This document shows positions 5,073 to 5,639 of a stretch of 5,639 bases of DNA, one piece after another (within the stretch, counting starts at the first letter, position 1; each line of letters starts with the position of its first letter). The stretch covers positions 1 to 5,639 of the forward strand of contig QGUP01000149.1 in NCBI GenBank assembly GCA_003242505.1. Direction: 5' to 3'. This DNA comes from Bacillota bacterium (GTDB lineage: Bacteria; Bacillota; Sulfobacillia; Symbiobacteriales; ZC4RG38). Below the pieces are notes generated by a model. It worked only from the letters and a program-made list of their open reading frames with translations, did no database searches and was not told where the DNA came from. The translations under genes and the position numbers were made by a program.

Positions 5073-5639
5073 CCCGGCGGAATACCTGGCGGCCCTTCAG
5101 GCCCGGCGGGCCGAGTTCTACCCGGAGGTCGAGGCCCAGGTCCGGGCCATCCTGGCGGAGGTCCGGTGCCGGGGGGACGAGGCCCTCTACGACCTGACCG
5201 CCCGGTTCGACGGGGTGGACCTGCGGCCGGTGGGCCTGGAGGTGACGCCGGAGGAGTGGGCGGAGGGGGAGGCCCGGGTGGAGCCGGAGCTCCGCCGGGC
5301 CCTGGAGGCCGCCGCCCGGAACATCGCCGAGTTCCACCGGGCCCAGGTGCCCCGGTCCTGGTTCATCACCCGGCCCGACGGGTCGATCCTGGGGCAGAAG
5401 GTGACCCCGGTGGACCGGGCGGGGATCTACGTCCCCGGCGGCCAGGCGCCCCTCTACTCCTGCCTGCTGATGACCGCGATCCCCGCCCGGGTGGCGGGGG
5501 TGCCGGAAGTGATCCTCTGCACCCCGCCGGGGCGGGACGGCCGGCTCCACCCGGCGATGCTGGCCGCGGCCCGGATTGCCGGGGTGGACCGGATCTTCAA
5601 GGTGGGCGGGGCCCAGGCGGTGGCGGCCATGGCCTACGG
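5053..5639 (+). CDS. hisD: Histidinol dehydrogenase HisD, 3' partial
   Basis: The last enzyme of histidine biosynthesis, a zinc enzyme that oxidises L-histidinol through histidinaldehyde to L-histidine with two NAD+. The ATG at 5053 overlaps the end of hisG by 20 nt in another frame and has AAGGAGG 9 nt upstream. The frame then stays open for 195 full codons to the window edge, a little under half of a typical 430-residue HisD. Diagnostic segments are VDRAGIYVPGGQAPLYS (120-136), LLMTAIPARVAGV (138-150) and, at the very end, FKVGGAQAVAAMAYG, the start of the family's cofactor-binding and catalytic core. The zinc ligands and catalytic Glu/His pair of the family lie further on and cannot be checked here. 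No frameshift or internal stop is seen. Confidence 0.97.
   Translation, partial: MLLQRRDPAEYLAALQARRAEFYPEVEAQVRAILAEVRCRGDEALYDLTARFDGVDLRPVGLEVTPEEWAEGEARVEPELRRALEAAARNIAEFHRAQVPRSWFITRPDGSILGQKVTPVDRAGIYVPGGQAPLYSCLLMTAIPARVAGVPEVILCTPPGRDGRLHPAMLAAARIAGVDRIFKVGGAQAVAAMAY

Noticed and set aside
1..5639. CRISPR array, transposase, phage or defence genes
   Set aside because: No regular spacer-repeat array and no transposase, integrase, nuclease or toxin signature is visible on either strand.

Overview
The window reads as chromosomal DNA of a very GC-rich member of the Firmicutes: G or C sits at almost every third codon position, and by eye G+C is about 70%. Three features point there together: a complete T-box riboswitch, a short HisG paired with a HisZ subunit, and strong AGGAGG-type ribosome binding sites. 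Lineages such as Symbiobacterium, Thermaerobacter or Limnochordia relatives would fit, but the exact taxon is inference.

Left part (1-1740, + strand): two adjacent Gfo/Idh/MocA-type NAD(P)-dependent oxidoreductases, the first cut by the window edge and the second 3 nt behind it. They look like the end of a sugar or polyol catabolic operon. A short CCCGGG-rich spacer with a 12-nt period separates them from a convergent gene.

Middle (1798-2420): a minus-strand gene for an unrecognised small four-helix membrane protein, then a divergent intergenic region. That region is AT-richer than its surroundings, carries palindromes, and holds a textbook sigma-A promoter (TTGACG, 17 nt, TATAAT) firing to the right.

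Right part (2440-5639, + strand): the promoter feeds a T-box leader whose specifier position reads CAC (His). The mutually exclusive antiterminator and terminator can both be traced base by base. After an unusual spacer of about 315 nt come hisZ, hisG (short form) and the start of hisD. HisZ and short HisG together form ATP phosphoribosyltransferase, the first step of histidine biosynthesis; HisD performs the last two oxidations. The logic is that uncharged tRNA-His stabilises the antiterminator and lets polymerase into the his operon.

I see no new defence system, mobile element, CRISPR array or RNA gene beyond the T-box. The points most worth a second look are the T-box acceptor-binding base relative to the usual tRNA-His discriminator, the long repeat-bearing spacer before hisZ, a degenerate nucleotide-binding loop in the second oxidoreductase, and the unknown membrane protein with palindromes upstream.
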